This document shows positions 28,323 through 36,330 of a DNA stretch of 64,000 nt, one piece after another. Source of the DNA: Ferrimicrobium acidiphilum DSM 19497 (GTDB lineage Bacteria; Actinomycetota; Acidimicrobiia; Acidimicrobiales; Acidimicrobiaceae); assembly GCF_000949255.1 (NCBI RefSeq), contig NZ_JXUW01000011.1, positions 1 through 64,000 on the forward strand, in the 5' to 3' direction. A program made the position numbers and the translations under genes. Position 1 is the stretch's first letter; each line of letters starts with the position of its first letter. The notes under the pieces are model-generated. The model was not told where the DNA came from. It searched no databases and saw only the letters and a program-made list of their open reading frames with translations.

Positions 28323-28367
28323 CAATAGTTATGAACGAGTGGTATAAGTGTGCTGAGGAGGAAAGCG

Positions 28368-29915
28368 GTGACGAAAGTTGAACCGACCAAAGTCAAGCTA
28401 GTAACGGATGATACGATTTCTAAGCGTCTCCACATTCCAGTGGTGGCGAGTGAGACTAGATTTAAAGAGACAGATCTTCCTAAGAAGGCAAATCTAGCGA
28501 ACCACCCCGTGATAGCGCGGATCCTGTCCAGGCGAGCGACGCAGTTCCTGTTGATCATCCCTAACCAGATCATCTTCTGGTTAGTTATCTTTCTCGGATT
28601 TATGGGGGTCGTGGATCCAGGTCTCAACTTCGCTACCGCCATCACCTGGTATCTTTGGTTCTGTCTAGTGTTTGTCATGATGGCAGTAATCGGTCGTGCC
28701 TGGTGCTCGATGTGTCCATTCGGCGGGTTTGCTGAGTGGATTCAGCGGCGCACTCTCTTTAAGCGGATTCAAAAGCCGTTGGGCTTGGGACGCAAGCTTC
28801 CTGAGAGCTGGGCGCAGTGGGGCTTCACCCTCTCGGTGGCGACCTTCATCTTCCTCACCTTTATGGAGGAGTACTTCAACATCGCCGGACCAGGAACGCC
28901 GCGAGACACCTCGTTGATGGTACTCGGCATCGTTGTATCTGCCGTAACTTTCTATCTCGTCTTCGAACGTCGCACCTTCTGCCGTTACTTCTGCCCTCTA
29001 TCTGCCCTTATCGGTTCTGTGGGTTCTATGGGTTCGGTGGCTGGTTTTAGGACCAACGATCGAGCGGTATGTCTTGCATGCACCACCAAGGATTGCATGC
29101 GAGGCGGAACTTCCGGCTACGGGTGCCCTTGGTACACGTGGCCCGGGTCGGCCGAGTCGAATGCAGCCTGTGGTCTTTGCACAGAGTGCTACAAGGCATG
29201 TCCTTCAAATAACGTTGGTTTCTATCTCCAGAGTCCTCTCACTTCAGTGATTGCGCCGAAGCGTCGTCGCGCAGATATCGCCTGGGCTGTTGCTCTGCTT
29301 TGGGGTCTGGTTATCTATCAGCAGGTGAACGCCACCAATGTCTACGCCAGCGTGGACGGCTTCTTGAATCGGTTGACTGGATGGAATCACTATCCAAATC
29401 CGATCGATTATCTGCTCATCATTGTTCTGGCCTCAGTGCTAACAGCATTCATCTTCAAGGGATATCAGATGCTTTTCCTCGATCCCGCTCGAGGAGTTCA
29501 TGCCGCTGGCAACTTCATGGAGAAGGTCAATCCATTCCGACAAGTGTTTCTCCCGCTTTCGTATGCACTCATTCCGATTGTTGGCATGGACTACTTTGCC
29601 AGGCAGCTACCAAAGTTCTTCAAGCATGTTCCACGTTTGATTCCTGCCATCGTCCAGATATTTGGTGTGAATACTTCGAAGTGGTCGCTTGTGAACTACC
29701 ATCTCCTCTCCAATCCGTCGATTGTTGATGTTCAGGTTGCGGTAATGGCGGTCGGAGTTATTGGGAGCATCTATGCAGTTCTCAGGATCTTCAAAAGAGA
29801 TCTCGCTCCTCTCACGCGACATGTGGCAGGCGCACGGGTGGCTGCGGTCGCCCTCATGGTTGCCCTTGGCGGGGTAGCCGGTTGGTTGTACATCATTATG
29901 CATGCAGCGTCTTAG
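28368..29915 (+). CDS. NapH/CcoG-like polytopic membrane Fe-S protein
   Basis: 515 residues from the GTG at 28368, seven bases after AGGAGG; an in-frame GTG at 28350 is upstream of that site. Several membrane helices are visible (IIFWLVIFLGFMGVV, FCLVFVMMAVIG, FYLVFERRTFC, and more in the C-terminal half). Cysteine motifs of the NapH/NosR/CcoG group are present: GRAWCSMCPFGGFAEW, CRYFCPLSALIGSVG, CLACTTKDCMRGG and CGLCTECYKACP, enough for two or more [4Fe-4S] clusters. Relatives pass electrons between quinol and periplasmic or cytoplasmic carriers. It is followed after 12 bases by a soluble ferredoxin-flavoenzyme fusion, so it probably forms the membrane anchor of that enzyme. The exact acceptor is unknown. 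Confidence 0.85.
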   Translation: MTKVEPTKVKLVTDDTISKRLHIPVVASETRFKETDLPKKANLANHPVIARILSRRATQFLLIIPNQIIFWLVIFLGFMGVVDPGLNFATAITWYLWFCLVFVMMAVIGRAWCSMCPFGGFAEWIQRRTLFKRIQKPLGLGRKLPESWAQWGFTLSVATFIFLTFMEEYFNIAGPGTPRDTSLMVLGIVVSAVTFYLVFERRTFCRYFCPLSALIGSVGSMGSVAGFRTNDRAVCLACTTKDCMRGGTSGYGCPWYTWPGSAESNAACGLCTECYKACPSNNVGFYLQSPLTSVIAPKRRRADIAWAVALLWGLVIYQQVNATNVYASVDGFLNRLTGWNHYPNPIDYLLIIVLASVLTAFIFKGYQMLFLDPARGVHAAGNFMEKVNPFRQVFLPLSYALIPIVGMDYFARQLPKFFKHVPRLIPAIVQIFGVNTSKWSLVNYHLLSNPSIVDVQVAVMAVGVIGSIYAVLRIFKRDLAPLTRHVAGARVAAVALMVALGGVAGWLYIIMHAAS

Positions 29916-29926
29916 AGGTGAGATTG

Positions 29927-32290
29927 ATGAATAGTAGTGAGTTTCCACAAGTTACAGTATTGAAGGATCGTTGCTCAGGTTGTCAGGAGTGCTTGGTGCG
30001 TTGCCCAGTGGAGGCAATCACCCTCGATGAGTTCACCTACACCGTGAATGTGGATGAATCCATCTGCGTGGCCTGCAGGCAGTGCGAGCGCACCTGTCCA
30101 TTTGCAGCAATCCATGTGGAGGGTTCCCTGCGGGTTAGCGATCGAGTTGGAGCACATCTGTTTGAGCCCGCTGATGTCCGGGCTGACTTGCACGAGGTGC
30201 GCGTCGGATTTCTCAGTGATGATGAGTTGGTAGCCGAGGCAAACCGGTGTTTGAACTGTCCAGACCCAACCTGCGTTCGAGGTTGCCCGACGCACAATGA
30301 CATCCCTGCATTCATAGAGCGTGCTCGGAATCTTGATTTTGCTGGTGCACGCGAGATTCTGTCGGCGAGCTCTTCGATGCCAGAGATCTGTTCACGTGTT
30401 TGTGATACTGGAACCCAGTGCGAGGGAGCGTGTTCGTTTGCATTGGCGGGCGATATGCCAGTAGCAATACACGAGATCGAGCGGTATCTCGCAGACAGGA
30501 GTGAGCCAAAGGCCGCTACTAGCGAGCCCGTCGGAATCTCAGTCGCCGTAATTGGTGGTGGGCCTGCAGGTATTGGAGTAGCTGATGTCATTGCACGAGG
30601 TGGTGGCCAGGCAACGATCTTTGAGGCGTCCTCCAAGATAGGTGGTCTCCTTCGTTCTGGCATCCCGGAGTTCACGCTTCCGGATGCTGTAGTTTCACGT
30701 GTCGCCTCCCAACTTGAAGGGCTAGGCGTTGAGATCGTTACCAACACAAGGGTCTCACTCGAGACTCTTGAGGATCTGTCACACAGCTATGATGCCGTTG
30801 TCATTGCTCAAGGTGCTAATGCTCCGCTCCCGATCACGGCGGCCGGCAAGGAGAGCGTCAAGGTGACCGAGGCGAACGAGTTCCTCGCACACGCATACCA
30901 AACGATTCGACAGAGCTCTGGAGATGCAAATATAATCAATGGCCCACACGATGTGCTCGTGGTTGGTGCCGGTAACACTGCTATGGATGTCGCTCGCATG
31001 ACAAGGAGACTGGGTGGGAATGCGACATGCGTTGACTGGATGGACCGCCGCTTCTCGCTAGTGCGTCCAGACGAGCTCGGTGAGGCTGAGCACGAGGGTG
31101 TAGAGGTGCTCTTCTCGGTGACGGTTGCGAGTCTGAGGCCATTGCCCAATGGGCGGATCGCAGCCACGCTCGTCGCTACAGTCCAAGAGGAGCGAGCACA
31201 GCGTCCAAAGGTGACAGACAAAGTCTTCCGGGTCATGGAGGTAGATGAGGTAGTAGCAGCCCTTGGTTATCGTCTCGAGCCAGAACTGTTGGCGAGCTTC
31301 CCGTCTTTGCCGGTACGTAAAGAGGTACCTGTTATCAAGGACCGCCATTGGGTGGCTAGTGGGATCTTTAACGGGTTAGAGAATGAGATATCTCGAAGAA
31401 TGCCGGTTGGAGATCTTTCCGTAGGTCGTGAGCGAGCTCGCTCACGTGCCCAGATCGCCCTTGGTGATCGGGTTTATGTCGTTGGCGATTCGCTCATTGG
31501 TCCCTCGACGGTAGTTGAGGCGATGGCACAGGGGAGAAAGCTCGGCAAGAGCTTGCTTTCTCGATCTTCGCGACATGCGCCTTCGTCCGCTGGACGTCTG
31601 CGTCCGCCTAGGGTGCTTATCAGTATTGACTCCCCCGGGGGTACAACGCGGGCTTTAGCTATGAGGTTGGCCGAACTCCTCAGCATGGTCACTAACGAGA
31701 TCGTTGCTGTTCCGGTTGATCAAGTTACGCCTGAGCTAGTTGCTGATTACGACCTCCTCATCTTGGCCACTTGGGTTGACGGCATGGTTGTAGGCGGCCA
31801 GCACGCGAGTGCTGCAACGCAGCAACTTGTAGGTCAGCTCCTTCCCGGTAGTTCAACGGATGTAGCGGTCCTGTTGACCTATGGATTCGATCCTGGGCAT
31901 GCTCTTGATCGCCTCGCAAATGCAGTTACTGGTCGTGGCTATGAAGTAGTCGCCCAGTGCGCGATGAAGAGTCATGCTGATGGACTGTTCCAATTCGTTC
32001 GTGACTTGTGCGGTGCTGCCTGGCCAGACGTCGATGCAGCTGGGCTACTCAAGATGATGCTTGATACCAATGAAGTTCATCCTGACGATATTGGGAAGAC
32101 GATTGGCATAAGGCCTGATCTGGCAGCCGCGGTGGCGCGTTCCATCAATGAAGTTCGCGCGCTGCAGGGAGGCAGCGGATTGACAGCTAATGCTATGAAC
32201 ACTATCAATGAGTTGCAGGCAGCGATTGATTCCTGGAGGCGCGGAGACTCTCCACGGCAGCAGAGCTATCGCGCCAGTGTGGAAGTATAG
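29927..32290 (+). CDS. ferredoxin-GltD-type flavoenzyme-flavodoxin-like fusion oxidoreductase
   Basis: 787 residues from the ATG at 29927 with GAGGTGAG just upstream. Order of domains: two [4Fe-4S] ferredoxin motifs (Cys16/19/22/26 and Cys47/50/53/57); a GltD-like Fe-S helical domain (about 95-190, RCLNCPDPTCVRGCP and CEGACSF); FAD site VAVIGGGPAGIG (205-216); NAD(P)H site VLVVGAGNTAMDVARM (about 340-355); a closing FAD motif GDRVYVVGDSL; and from about 562 a flavodoxin-like domain (RVLISIDSPGGTTRALAMRL, then YDLLILATWVDGMVVG). GltD-type subunits normally stop after the FAD motif, so the fused flavodoxin-like part is unusual. It likely moves electrons between NAD(P)H, Fe-S clusters and flavin, partnered with the membrane protein upstream. 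Substrate unknown. Confidence 0.88.
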   Translation: MNSSEFPQVTVLKDRCSGCQECLVRCPVEAITLDEFTYTVNVDESICVACRQCERTCPFAAIHVEGSLRVSDRVGAHLFEPADVRADLHEVRVGFLSDDELVAEANRCLNCPDPTCVRGCPTHNDIPAFIERARNLDFAGAREILSASSSMPEICSRVCDTGTQCEGACSFALAGDMPVAIHEIERYLADRSEPKAATSEPVGISVAVIGGGPAGIGVADVIARGGGQATIFEASSKIGGLLRSGIPEFTLPDAVVSRVASQLEGLGVEIVTNTRVSLETLEDLSHSYDAVVIAQGANAPLPITAAGKESVKVTEANEFLAHAYQTIRQSSGDANIINGPHDVLVVGAGNTAMDVARMTRRLGGNATCVDWMDRRFSLVRPDELGEAEHEGVEVLFSVTVASLRPLPNGRIAATLVATVQEERAQRPKVTDKVFRVMEVDEVVAALGYRLEPELLASFPSLPVRKEVPVIKDRHWVASGIFNGLENEISRRMPVGDLSVGRERARSRAQIALGDRVYVVGDSLIGPSTVVEAMAQGRKLGKSLLSRSSRHAPSSAGRLRPPRVLISIDSPGGTTRALAMRLAELLSMVTNEIVAVPVDQVTPELVADYDLLILATWVDGMVVGGQHASAATQQLVGQLLPGSSTDVAVLLTYGFDPGHALDRLANAVTGRGYEVVAQCAMKSHADGLFQFVRDLCGAAWPDVDAAGLLKMMLDTNEVHPDDIGKTIGIRPDLAAAVARSINEVRALQGGSGLTANAMNTINELQAAIDSWRRGDSPRQQSYRASVEV

Positions 32291-32297
32291 AACTTTG

Positions 32298-32418
32298 GAC
32301 CTCATCCCCTCGGCACACAACCCTAGGGTGGCTTCGGTCGCCCTAGGGGAGGGGAACCGAACCGTTCCCAGTAGGGAACCCTATGACCTCATCCCTCTCG
32401 GCACACAACCCCTATGGG
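32298..32418. repeat. direct repeat pair with hairpins downstream of the oxidoreductase
   Basis: Two imperfect copies of a 33-base unit (gacctcatcccc-tcggcaca... at 32298-32330 and 32385-32418) flank a hairpin with a UUCG loop (32321-32348, arms CCCTAGGG) and a second hairpin GTTCCC-AGTA-GGGAAC (32364-32379). No T-run follows. It may end or process the operon transcript, or be an intergenic repeat family. Confidence 0.6.
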
Positions 32419-32565
32419 ATTAACGATACTCTAGTCGGGTGTTGAGGTAGTTGTCAACCGTGTTCCGATGATAGGACCCAAACTCCAACGACGAGCAACT
32501 GCCTCAGGCGGCGGCGCACACGGTCTATCGACTTTAATTAGGCACAGCAACATAGGAGGGGCGCG

Positions 32566-32673
32566 GTGGCTGGGGCACCTTTAGAGGACTATTGGCGCGG
32601 CCCTGCACATTGCACTCGATTGTCTCTATTCGGCCGAGATGTAGGGTTATGCATTCGTAGAGGTAGCTTCTGA
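32566..32673 (+). CDS. possible 35-residue small protein
   Basis: A GTG at 32566 is preceded by AGGAGG at good spacing and opens a 35-codon frame (MAGAPLEDYWRGPAHCTR...). The ribosome-binding site is the only support. Otherwise the gap 32,419-32,825 holds nothing I recognise. Confidence 0.2.
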   Translation: MAGAPLEDYWRGPAHCTRLSLFGRDVGLCIRRGSF

Positions 32674-32822
32674 TCTCTGTAGCTGAGCAACTATTGCCGG
32701 CTAGCAGTACACAGGCTTCAGATCTGGTGCCGTTTTGTCATCATGTGAGATAAGAGTGTCGCACTTCTGTTGATGCTTGCCTCAGCCGCCCGGCAGATTA
32801 ACTTGGTCCGGTCATGTTGTGG

Positions 32823-32853
32823 TAGAATACAAGTATAAGACATGTACGTATAC
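32823..32853 (+). promoter_or_regulatory. promoter and possible operator of the GntR gene
   Basis: TAGAAT (32823-32828) is a good -10 box, so transcription would start near 32835. An inverted repeat GTATA (32833-32837) - 11 bases - TATAC (32849-32853), with ACATGT at its centre, overlaps that start and the beginning of the GntR reading frame. Autoregulation is a reasonable inference. Confidence 0.4.
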
Positions 32854-33599
32854 CTCGCTACTCGAGTGTCGCTGAGGAGATCAGGGCGGAGATTTCGTCT
32901 ACCGATTTCCGAAATGGCGACCTCTTGCCATCCGAAGCCGATCTCGGCTCTCGGTTTGGTGTGTCGCGCATTACTATCCGGAAGGCGCTGGAGATCCTTC
33001 GTAACGAAGGACTTGTGGAGTCGCAGCAGGGAAGAGGTTGGGTGGTTACGCGTGCTCCATTTCGACAAGTGCTCGGCGAGTTTTCCACTATAGAGCATCA
33101 ACTTGAGGAGATCGGTGTTGTGCCGCGGAGGCAGATTGTCGCGTCGCGGATCATTACGGCGACCGGGAGACTTGAAGAGGTGCTTGGCGGTGGTGAGTTG
33201 CTCGAAGTTACCCGGGTAAATCTAGCTGATGGTGCGCCGTTCGCAAAGATTACGGTATGGGTGCCGTCGTATCTGGGCAAGGGCCTCTCTATTGTTGATC
33301 TCGAGCATCGTTCCTTCTATGAGCTGCTTAGTGGTTCGCGATTGTTGAAGCGACCTCTAAAGCGCGCTGTCCAGACTATCGCAGGGGTCAGTATCAGCGA
33401 TGGCGATGCTGAACTCCTTCACGTTGCCCCGGGGGTGCCTGGACTCTTGTGTGAGCGGATCACTTTCGACGACGAAGATCATCCGGTCCTCTTTTCGCGG
33501 TCACTTTTTCCTGCGTCGATGGCGGTTTTCGAGATTGAGCTCGCCCCAGCGCTTAACTCAATCGCCCCTACTGGGCTGCGCCTCATGGAGTCGAACTAA
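32835..33599 (+). CDS. GntR/HutC-family transcriptional regulator (start codon unclear)
   Basis: The frame open from 32826 encodes RYSSVAEEIRAEISSTDF, then LPSEADLGSRFGVSRITIRK, a complete GntR winged helix, followed by a HutC/UTRA-type effector domain (LLEVTRVNLADGAPFAKIT, then LFPASMAVFEIELA). No ATG, GTG or TTG occurs in frame before the TTG at 32925, which lies inside the first part of the DNA-binding domain. The only nearby ATG (32842) is in another frame. Either an indel has cut off the real start, or a non-standard start such as ATA at 32835 on a leaderless transcript is used. The regulated genes are not obvious; its own promoter palindrome suggests autoregulation. Confidence 0.8.
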   Translation: MRHVRIPRYSSVAEEIRAEISSTDFRNGDLLPSEADLGSRFGVSRITIRKALEILRNEGLVESQQGRGWVVTRAPFRQVLGEFSTIEHQLEEIGVVPRRQIVASRIITATGRLEEVLGGGELLEVTRVNLADGAPFAKITVWVPSYLGKGLSIVDLEHRSFYELLSGSRLLKRPLKRAVQTIAGVSISDGDAELLHVAPGVPGLLCERITFDDEDHPVLFSRSLFPASMAVFEIELAPALNSIAPTGLRLMESN

Positions 33600-33848
33600 G
33601 ATGAGTTAGTCGCCGCGAGTCAAGGGCGAAGGGCGTTTGACGTGTGTGGCGGTTTTCTAAGTCAGGCGACCTTGCGTGTGCCGAACCAGTGTCATATCAA
33701 CCCGTTGGGGGAGACGTGATCCGGCTGTTGACTGGTCGTGGAGATCGATCGATTCTATTGCCGATTCGTCTACGGAGGAGCTTAGATAGCTACCAGCTCG
33801 GTCGAACACCTGGTGTTTAGGTTTGCAGATTGGGAGTGGTTTTAGCTG

Positions 33849-34754
33849 TTAGCTTCGGGAGCCAAACAGTTTGGGCCACTTACGTGGATCTCTATGACCA
33901 TGACGATGTCCATTCGTGCGCCACTCCTCAACCCAACTTCGTGACGAAGCGGGGAAGGGTAAGGCTTCGTTCGGTTGACGGGCGGTGTAAAAGTCGGTTG
34001 CCGCCTCGCGGCCTAGGATACCTAGGGCATGAGTGATGCGATCGTTGAAGTCGGCTACTCGTTCTTGATCTCGAGCTAACAGTGGTTCTCCGACGATGAC
34101 TGTAGTGGAGCCGGGGTGGATTCGGTCAGCGGTCTTGCCGAAGATCTCATAGGTGCCGTCAATGAAAATCGGTACCACCGGCCGGCCGACTTTGATCGCA
34201 ATTTGGGCGGCACCAGACTTGAGTTCTTGGGTGAGTCCATCGGGCGTCCTCCCACCCTCTGGAAAGAGAACGAGGTTCCAACCCTCCTCCAGGAGCTGGG
34301 TGGCCAACTCTGCCGATGCACGCGAGGGTCGTACTCGGTCGATGGGGATAGCGCCGAGGAGTGTGGAGGAGAAGAAGCCCTTCGTTCTACGGTCGAAGAA
34401 GAAGTCGGCTCCAGCGCCGACGACGGTGTGGTGGCGTAGCTTGGGTGGCAACACGGTGAGAATGAGTGGAGTGTCGAGGTGGCTTTGGTGATTCGCCACG
34501 AAGATGATTGGTCGCTCCAGTGCCTCTAGCGCTGATGCATTGATGATTGTAGGTTTTGTGATCGAACGAGTAAGTGGGGCAATGCTGGTGTCGAGCAGGA
34601 AACTGCGTACGCGTCGAACAACCTCTTTGCGCGAAAAACTGGTGTCGTAGTTTGTGCCGGTGGCATGAGTTCGCGGTGGGATCATCGATCCAGGTGGCGT
34701 TGGTCGACGCAACAGGAACTCTGCTAGCGGGCGTGGAGACTTCCTAGTAGACAT
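33849..34754 (-). CDS. plsC: 1-acylglycerol-3-phosphate acyltransferase-like protein
   Basis: 301 residues, ATG at 34752-34754 overlapping the end of the LarA-like gene by 11 bases. PlsC motifs are intact: ANHQSHLDTPL (His89-x4-Asp94, catalytic) and LFPEGGRTPDG (about 170-180, phosphate binding), plus VPIFIDGTYEIFG. It would transfer an acyl chain to a lysophospholipid or a related alcohol at the membrane face. As the last gene of an operon with a fatty acyl-CoA reductase, its acceptor may be an alkyl or hydroxy lipid rather than ordinary lysophosphatidate; that is inference. Confidence 0.9.
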   Translation of the reverse strand: MSTRKSPRPLAEFLLRRPTPPGSMIPPRTHATGTNYDTSFSRKEVVRRVRSFLLDTSIAPLTRSITKPTIINASALEALERPIIFVANHQSHLDTPLILTVLPPKLRHHTVVGAGADFFFDRRTKGFFSSTLLGAIPIDRVRPSRASAELATQLLEEGWNLVLFPEGGRTPDGLTQELKSGAAQIAIKVGRPVVPIFIDGTYEIFGKTADRIHPGSTTVIVGEPLLARDQERVADFNDRITHALGILGREAATDFYTARQPNEALPFPASSRSWVEEWRTNGHRHGHRDPRKWPKLFGSRS

Positions 34755-36330
34755 CGGCCATCACCAAGGGGGGAGAGTGTAGGTGCATGATACTGGGATC
34801 AGGTCCGACTATCGTTCGGGCCATCTCAAGAGCATCAGCCATTGTGGATGCCGACTGGAAGCCAAGACGGCGAGTCGTTTTTGGATCGCCACCAAGGATG
34901 ATGACGCCACCTAGATGGTCGAGGGCATGGGCACCCCAATACCACATGTAAAACGGATGTACGCCGTGATAGGCATTGCCGGTCCGATAGAGGTGGATGT
35001 ACCAGGGATCGCGAGCGAAGGACTCCTCGTACTTGGACTCGATCACCAGCGGATCGGTGGTTTCACTGAGTACCTGGTCGAAAAAGTCTACATAGCTCGG
35101 GTGGAATGCTGGATCGAACTCGGGACGGTTTGGGTGGGACATGATAAGCACACCACCCTTTCGCACCAGTGGCTTGTTGCGGTACATATTGAAGAAGTAA
35201 CCAAGCCCAAGGCAATAGACCAAGATCGGATTCATGATGGAGTTGACGTTATAGGGCCCGATGAACGGGAGCCCAAGGGTCAAGATGTCTGACTGGCCGT
35301 CCACTCTAACTAGTTGCTGTTGGTAGACGCGCTCAAGTGTGATCTCGTGGACCGCCTCTACCTCCCCAGCGGTGATTCCGGTCACGCCATAGGGAGATCG
35401 CACCGACTGGAAGATCTGGCGGGCGAGGTGGGGTGGAGTCCTCTTTAATGCCTCGCTAGAGGCGATGAAACTTCCACGATCTCGAAGGTTCCATTCCCAT
35501 TCTCGCTTGGAGAGAAAGCGGAAGTTCTCTGGAAAGGTAGCGGTGTTAAGCGTCGTCTCAATCTGGAAGATCTTGACTCCAGCATCTTTGATCACGTGAC
35601 CCATACGCCAGTTAGATGAGTGTAGTTCTGAGTTGTGTCGATCCATGAACGATCGCGAGTGGACCATGGTGTCGACGTTGTGGTGGAATTTTATGGAGTC
35701 ATAGCTAGCGAGTCCGGTCGCGACTGACTTGTGCCCACCATCCATCGAGACGAGGTTGATGTTGACGTAGACCAAGAGGTCGCTCTCGACTGCGCGACGG
35801 TTGAGCTCTACAAGTTCACCACGGTCCGTCTCTCCAACCACGGTCATGTTCGTCTTATCTTCGGCATCGTGCTGAGTTAGTTGCCCCCTGGGTGCGAGAG
35901 CATTGTAGACCCGATTACCAAGCGCATGGCGAAGCTCTCCTTCGGTCATGCGACGATGGAGTGCGAGAGCTGCGATGAGGGCAACGTCGGTGACGCCAGC
36001 TTCGGCTGCACGTTCTAGCACAGCCTCTATCACCAGTGAGCGAATGTCAGGTGACGTCATCTGCGGGAGTGGAAGCGAGACATCGTCAAAGGCTATCGTC
36101 AGCTTCATGTTTGCGTTCAGCAGACTCGACAGTGGTTGTGCATCGCCAACCGGGTTGTCAAGTGCCTTCTCGATGGCGGCGCGAACGTCATTGATCGGGT
36201 TCAATGGCTCTGGAGGATAGAGGATGCGTGACCCTCTTGGCAGACGCTCAAGCCGGAAGGACTCTCCGTGCCAAAATAGCGTCGGAGGAGTCGCGCGGTC
36301 AACCTCGAGAACAAATCCGGGTCTAGGCAT
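34744..36330 (-). CDS. LarA-family (DUF2088) protein, lactate racemase homologue
   Basis: 528 residues from the ATG at 36328-36330, overlapping the dehydrogenase stop by eight bases. The nickel-pincer racemase fold is recognisable: IAALALHRRMTEGELRHALG (His125) and SMDGGHKSVATGLASYDSIK with two following histidines (216-217), the positions of the catalytic and nickel-ligand histidines in LarA. The usual DxTRP motif is replaced by FDDVSLPLPQ (81-90), lacking the arginine, and the protein is about 100 residues longer than LarA. It may epimerise a larger 2-hydroxy substrate than lactate. No larB, larC or larE maturation gene lies in this window, so cofactor supply is uncertain. Confidence 0.8.
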   Translation of the reverse strand: MPRPGFVLEVDRATPPTLFWHGESFRLERLPRGSRILYPPEPLNPINDVRAAIEKALDNPVGDAQPLSSLLNANMKLTIAFDDVSLPLPQMTSPDIRSLVIEAVLERAAEAGVTDVALIAALALHRRMTEGELRHALGNRVYNALAPRGQLTQHDAEDKTNMTVVGETDRGELVELNRRAVESDLLVYVNINLVSMDGGHKSVATGLASYDSIKFHHNVDTMVHSRSFMDRHNSELHSSNWRMGHVIKDAGVKIFQIETTLNTATFPENFRFLSKREWEWNLRDRGSFIASSEALKRTPPHLARQIFQSVRSPYGVTGITAGEVEAVHEITLERVYQQQLVRVDGQSDILTLGLPFIGPYNVNSIMNPILVYCLGLGYFFNMYRNKPLVRKGGVLIMSHPNRPEFDPAFHPSYVDFFDQVLSETTDPLVIESKYEESFARDPWYIHLYRTGNAYHGVHPFYMWYWGAHALDHLGGVIILGGDPKTTRRLGFQSASTMADALEMARTIVGPDPSIMHLHSPPLVMADVY

